Program-made: the position numbers and the translations under genes | Origin: Pirellulaceae bacterium | GTDB taxonomy: Bacteria > Planctomycetota > Planctomycetia > Pirellulales > Pirellulaceae | Assembly: GCA_013002105.1 (NCBI GenBank) | Contig: JABDKS010000007.1 | Location: 1 to 10,413, forward strand | DNA length: 10,413 bases | Reading direction: 5' to 3' | Notes under the pieces: model-generated | Databases searched by the model: none | What the model saw: the letters and a program-made list of their open reading frames with translations, nothing else | Told to the model about the DNA's origin: nothing | Part shown: in pieces, positions 7,406 through 10,413 of the stretch | How the letters are laid out: each line of letters opens with the position of its first letter | How positions within the stretch are numbered: the stretch's first letter is position 1

Positions 7406-7465
7406 CGTGGGATCGGCTTCCAGCCTGTCATTTGCGGTACCGACAGGCTGGAAGCCTATCCCACG
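7406..7465. repeat. 24-bp imperfect inverted repeat (dispersed planctomycete repeat / MITE-like)
   Basis: The arms at 7406-7429 and 7442-7465 match at 23 of 24 positions, differing only at 7414. They are separated by a 12-base spacer (ATTTGCGGTACC). The core GGCTTCCAGCCTGTC and its complement would form a very stable hairpin in RNA or single-stranded DNA. I recall near-identical GTGGGAT-GGCTTCCAGCCTGTC units as common intergenic repeats in Rhodopirellula-type genomes. No transposase or target duplication was identified here. Confidence 0.8.
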
Positions 7466-7585
7466 TCAATTTGCGATCACAGCACTATGATTTAGTCAAA
7501 CGAGACGAGGTGAATGTGGGTATCGCTGAAATTGTCGTCTGGCTGTTCGTTTCAGTTTTTGGCAAAACGAAATTGGGCACACGCC

Positions 7586-8860
7586 CTATTTAAAACCAAC
7601 CTCAGACAACACACGCTGGCTGTTGGCAAAGCGATTTGTTTCCACTCCCACATGGCGGAGCATCGATAACCACAGATTCGCCAGCGGGGTTACCTTTGGC
7701 TTGTAAACAACGTTCTGCCCCTGCATCAGTCCACCGCCGCCATGCCCTGCAAGCAGTAACGGCACATTGCTCGTACCGTGACCTTGGCGAAGCGAGGAGC
7801 CGTAAGCAACCAGCGAATGATCCAAAAGCGAACTTCCGTCAGCTTCTTTCGTGTTTTTAAGTTTGCGGATAAACCCCGAGACCAATTCGGCCAACATTCG
7901 GTCACGACTTTGGTGGACCGATTTTGGGTCAAGCTCGCCGGATGCCTTGTGGCTCATCTTGTGAGGATTCAGTCGCGTTTTCAACTCCTGCAACACACGC
8001 CCAGTGGGAATCATGTAACTGATCACGCGAGTCGAATCGGACTGCATCGCGATCACCATCATATCCAACATCAACTCGATTTCCTCCTTACCACCGATTC
8101 GGTCCTGCGGTTGCCGAAACGGCGCGTTGGGATACGGCGTCTCAACCCAATCTTTCGCTTTGCTCAACCGCGTTTCGATGTTACGGATCGATGTAAAGTA
8201 CTCATCGACGCGGTGGCGGTCGGCGGCACTGATTTCTCCGTTCAGGCGTTTGGCATTTCCCAGGAGCGCATCCAAACTGCTTTGCTGACGCTGAAGCTTG
8301 AGAAGTACTTGTGCGGCTTTGCCTCCGGTTCCAAAAAGTGCGGTGTATACACCTGACATTTTCTCATACGTCCCAACAGGTTTTCCATCGGGGCCCCAAG
8401 AAGCGTAACTGCCGTGCCCGTCGACACGCCAACGGCTACCAGCAATTGCCAGCGAACTGTGCCGGGTGTCTCGCCCCAGCACCCGGGCGGCCAATTGGTC
8501 ACAAGAAACTGAGTTTCCACCACCATTCTTTCCCAAATCGGCGCAGCTCAAAAAATTCTGTGAACCGGCGTGCGGACCAGCCATCCGCTGATTGGTCAAG
8601 TTTTGGATGATTGAGAAATCTGACTTCAGATCCCCGAACGATTCAAGCAGCGGCGGTAGATCGTACTCTGTTCCAATTTGCTTGGCCGAAGGAAACCAGT
8701 TTTCCGCGTTGACACCATAACCCATCGTCAGAAAAACCAGTCGCTTGGCGACTCCGATTGACGAGTTCGGCGCAGCAGCAACCAGATTTGATTCCAGGTT
8801 GGGAAGCGTCAGGGCGGTTGCCCCTGAGACCATCATTCTTCTTCGGCTAATCGTGCTCAT
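7586..8860 (-). CDS. DUF1552 (HXXSHH) family exported protein, second copy
   Basis: 424 residues from ATG 8858-8860 to TAG. The start is supported by AAGGA six bases upstream (8867-8871). A twin-arginine-like leader begins RRRMMVSGATALTLP at residue 6, with a short, weakly hydrophobic core and a likely processing region around VAAAPN (27-32). The DUF1552 blocks follow: RLVFLTMGYG (40-49), an N-terminal LSC/GPHAGSQNFLSCAD-type segment, a central NIETRLSKAKDW helix, and the C-terminal LLDHSLVAYGSS and VPLLLAGHGGGG blocks. The naming motif is altered to HKMSHK at 300-305, Lys replacing the last His. It is clearly paralogous to the protein at 1618-3039 but shorter and divergent. It lies 116 bp downstream of the second cytochrome gene in the same orientation, so co-transcription is likely. 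Biochemical function unknown. Confidence 0.92.
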   Translation of the reverse strand: MSTISRRRMMVSGATALTLPNLESNLVAAAPNSSIGVAKRLVFLTMGYGVNAENWFPSAKQIGTEYDLPPLLESFGDLKSDFSIIQNLTNQRMAGPHAGSQNFLSCADLGKNGGGNSVSCDQLAARVLGRDTRHSSLAIAGSRWRVDGHGSYASWGPDGKPVGTYEKMSGVYTALFGTGGKAAQVLLKLQRQQSSLDALLGNAKRLNGEISAADRHRVDEYFTSIRNIETRLSKAKDWVETPYPNAPFRQPQDRIGGKEEIELMLDMMVIAMQSDSTRVISYMIPTGRVLQELKTRLNPHKMSHKASGELDPKSVHQSRDRMLAELVSGFIRKLKNTKEADGSSLLDHSLVAYGSSLRQGHGTSNVPLLLAGHGGGGLMQGQNVVYKPKVTPLANLWLSMLRHVGVETNRFANSQRVLSEVGFK

Positions 8861-8866
8861 CTGATT

Positions 8867-8871
8867 TCCTT
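8867..8871 (-). promoter_or_regulatory. Ribosome binding site AAGGA for the DUF1552 gene
   Basis: On the minus strand AAGGA is followed by six bases and then ATG, the clearest Shine-Dalgarno match in the window. It fixes the start at 8860. Confidence 0.7.
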
Positions 8872-8976
8872 GTCTCTGTTCGTCAAGCTCGATTCTAATG
8901 CAGCTGCCGTCGCCAGTCGGCGAAAAACCACGCTGCGATGAGCGTAGCTACCGTCTTTCGGAAAAAACCTCCAGCA

Positions 8977-10413
8977 TTAGTATGCCTTGAACACGTCCGA
9001 TCTTAGAACGGCTACCAGGATGGAAAGTGCTGGTAGGTCCGCTTTTTTCGCCTGATTGATAATGCCCTGGACAATCGTCTTGTCGGCAACCCCGGATTTC
9101 CTGCCGTTGGCCATGGATAGTAACGCTTCGATATACGCGTGGGCCAGTTGCTCATCTTTCCCCAGCAGAGCTTTCTTAAGCCCGTCGACACCGCTGAAAC
9201 GTCGGCCATGGACCCGGCCCTCCGTTTCCAATCGTACTTTGATGGTCAAATTGTTCGGATTCCGTCGTTGTCGTTTATTCAGTTTGCTCAGGTTCGGATT
9301 GATTCGTAGGTCCACTGTGCGAAAAAGGCCAACCGCATCGAGTTCCTCGAGCCCTGTCCCAATCGAATCAATCTTGTCGTGGCAAGATGCACACTGCGGT
9401 GCTTGCCGATGCATCGCGACAAGCTGGGCTCCAGTCATCCTCGCGACTGCCTGACCGGTGCTCGGTAGATCATCAACCAATGGCGGTGGGATGCCCGGCG
9501 GATCGTTCAATAACTTTCTGGCCACAAAGGCTCCGCGTTCGACAATCGACGTTCTCTCGCCCGTTCCTGTTTGCATCAGAATCCCCGCATGAGTCAAAAT
9601 TCCTCCACGTTTAGAGCCCTCAGGTACTGGCACCACGCGAAACTCGTTGCCACGTACTCTCTCAAAACCGTAGTGCTCGGCCATCAAGTTATTGACCAAT
9701 ATGAAGTCGGAATCGATCAGGTTGCGAAGCGGCAAATTGTTGCCAATCACGTGGGACACGAACTGAATCGTTTCCTCTTTCATTGATTCTTTCGCGTTGT
9801 TGTTGAATTTGCGGAACAGCCGATCGTCGACAGCAATCTCGTCTTGTCGGTCCAGTTCAAGCCACTGAGTTGTGAAGTCTCTTAAAAATCGCTCGAACTT
9901 TTCATCCTCTACCATTCGACGGTATTGCTGGTTCCTGACCTGCGGATCGTACCATTTGTCAGACTGAGCCAAACCGATGAGTTGGGCATCCGGAGCCGAC
10001 CGCCACAGGAAGTACGAAACCCGGTTGACCATTTCGATGGGGGAAACGTAGCGAGACTTTTTGGCCGCTCCGCGGGATTCAAAGTGAAACATCGCTTCCA
10101 TTGTGCACATGGCGAGCGCCATCGGTTCCACCAGCGCCTCCCACAACGTCTCGCCCTGCCGTCGTCCCAAGCGATAACTGTCAAGCAAGTCACTCACCAA
10201 TTTTCTGTCGACTCTCCGCCCACGGTTCATCAGCGTGACGAAGTCCAGGATCAAGTCTCCCGCCGCGGTGTCGGGAACTTGGTCACCGAAACGTTTCCGA
10301 ACCTTGTGAAAAAATTGGTAGGGCTGTGGATTGATGACCTGAAAGTTTTGAATCTCTCCAACAATGACACTCGGATTGGCGGACCACGTTTCCGTCTCAC
10401 GCTGGTAGAACAC
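8977..10413 (-). CDS. Planctomycete cytochrome-c protein (PSD4-PSCyt3-PSD2), N-terminus beyond window
   Basis: 478 residues are visible, open through the right edge. The GTG at 10411-10413 is simply the first codon in view, not a demonstrated start. Numbered from that edge: a PSD5/DUF1595-like helical stretch (about 45-112), PSD4/DUF1592 (about 122-250, with VSPIEMVNRVSYFLWRSAPD), PSCyt3/DUF1588 (about 269-366) and PSD2/DUF1585 (about 408-476). PSCyt3 carries the haem c motif CASCH at 341-345, but the usual IDPWG...ENYDA...RWR pattern has drifted to KIDSIGTGLEELDAVGLFR. A very basic stretch (LSKLNKRQRRNPNN, about 375-388) precedes PSD2. It is paralogous to the protein at 1-1456: compare DSDFILVNNLMAEHYGF here with DSDYVVVNERLAKHYGI there. 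Likely exported or membrane-associated, partnered with the downstream DUF1552 protein. Ends TAA at 8977-8979. Confidence 0.92.
   Translation of the reverse strand: MFYQRETETWSANPSVIVGEIQNFQVINPQPYQFFHKVRKRFGDQVPDTAAGDLILDFVTLMNRGRRVDRKLVSDLLDSYRLGRRQGETLWEALVEPMALAMCTMEAMFHFESRGAAKKSRYVSPIEMVNRVSYFLWRSAPDAQLIGLAQSDKWYDPQVRNQQYRRMVEDEKFERFLRDFTTQWLELDRQDEIAVDDRLFRKFNNNAKESMKEETIQFVSHVIGNNLPLRNLIDSDFILVNNLMAEHYGFERVRGNEFRVVPVPEGSKRGGILTHAGILMQTGTGERTSIVERGAFVARKLLNDPPGIPPPLVDDLPSTGQAVARMTGAQLVAMHRQAPQCASCHDKIDSIGTGLEELDAVGLFRTVDLRINPNLSKLNKRQRRNPNNLTIKVRLETEGRVHGRRFSGVDGLKKALLGKDEQLAHAYIEALLSMANGRKSGVADKTIVQGIINQAKKADLPALSILVAVLRSDVFKAY

Larger units (their letters stand above)
7085..7465 (-). 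pseudogene. Candidate decayed gene: minus-strand frame broken by a single TAA
   Basis: On the minus strand one frame runs from 7465 to a TGA at 7085-7087 with a single internal stop, TAA at 7241-7243. The first part is 74 codons, contains no ATG, and includes protein-like stretches such as EVWFGLVIGKSVADTRTLY followed by KELQTADGTV. After the TAA it continues DPAAKMESGIGGL. The two halves read smoothly across the stop, and third positions favour G or C as in neighbouring genes. The 5' end of the frame coincides exactly with the outer end of the inverted repeat at 7406-7465, so the original start may have been lost through insertion of that repeat. Alternatively the whole stretch is a dispersed non-coding repeat. 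Function unknown. Confidence 0.35.
6898..7585. other. 688-bp region without an intact large gene
   Basis: This lies between the RedB-like gene and the second DUF1552 gene, both on the minus strand, so it should contain the promoter of the redB-receptor operon. TAGAAT on the minus strand (about 40 bases before the 6897 start) resembles a -10 box but has no matching -35 at the right distance. The right half holds a broken minus-strand reading frame and an inverted repeat, described separately. I see nothing convincing in 6898-7084 or 7470-7585 beyond this. Confidence 0.5.

Noticed and set aside
7575..7586. GGGC-ACAC-GCCC hairpin just after the second DUF1552 gene as a terminator
   Set aside because: The stem is only 4 bp and the following minus-strand tract (AATTTCGTTTT) is not a clean T-run.
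7369..7593. Plus-strand ORF across the inverted repeat
   Set aside because: Its first half (SSWDRLPACHLRYRQAGSLSH) is simply translation of the repeat arms, and it runs into the end of the DUF1552 gene.

Overview
The window reads as chromosomal DNA of a planctomycete, probably a Rhodopirellula-like member of the Pirellulaceae. This rests on two gene families that are strongly expanded in that phylum: large c-type-cytochrome-containing proteins (DUF1595/DUF1592/DUF1588/DUF1585, Pfam names PSD5/PSD4/PSCyt3/PSD2) and their exported DUF1552 (HXXSHH) partners. Ribosome binding sites are often weak, and an inverted repeat with GGCTTCCAGCCTGTC arms resembles a dispersed repeat I associate with these genomes. 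No rRNA, tRNA, CRISPR array or transposase gene was seen.

Layout. 1-3039 (+): the 3' part of a PSD/PSCyt3 cytochrome protein, a 161-bp spacer with three separate hairpins, and a DUF1552 protein with a twin-arginine-type leader. 3040-3218: convergent spacer with nothing recognisable. 3219-4195 (-): two small two-TM proteins of unknown function. The first ends at a stop that may be a nonsense mutation, and the second lacks a convincing start. 4267-6897 (-): a compact pair 33 bp apart, consisting of an anchored thioredoxin-like protein (RedB-type, CPC motif) followed by a membrane sensor. The sensor has a histidine-rich multi-TM input domain, a PAS domain and a methyl-accepting chemotaxis signalling domain. 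6898-7585: no intact large gene. It holds a minus-strand reading frame with gene-like codons interrupted by one TAA (7085-7465) and, at its 5' edge, a 24-bp imperfect inverted repeat (7406-7465). 7586-10413 (-): a second DUF1552 protein downstream of a second PSD4/PSCyt3/PSD2 cytochrome protein, which runs off the right end.

How the genes relate. Two paralogous cytochrome + DUF1552 pairs face inward and flank a sensor/redox block. Within each pair the order is conserved, which suggests co-expression and a shared role outside the cytoplasm; the biochemical role of these families is not established. The most interesting candidate system is RedB + His-rich PAS-MCP. An extracytoplasmic Cys-X-Cys thioredoxin-fold protein next to a receptor with at least eight histidines in its membrane module could form a redox- or metal-sensing unit. 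That functional link is inference from adjacency and residues.
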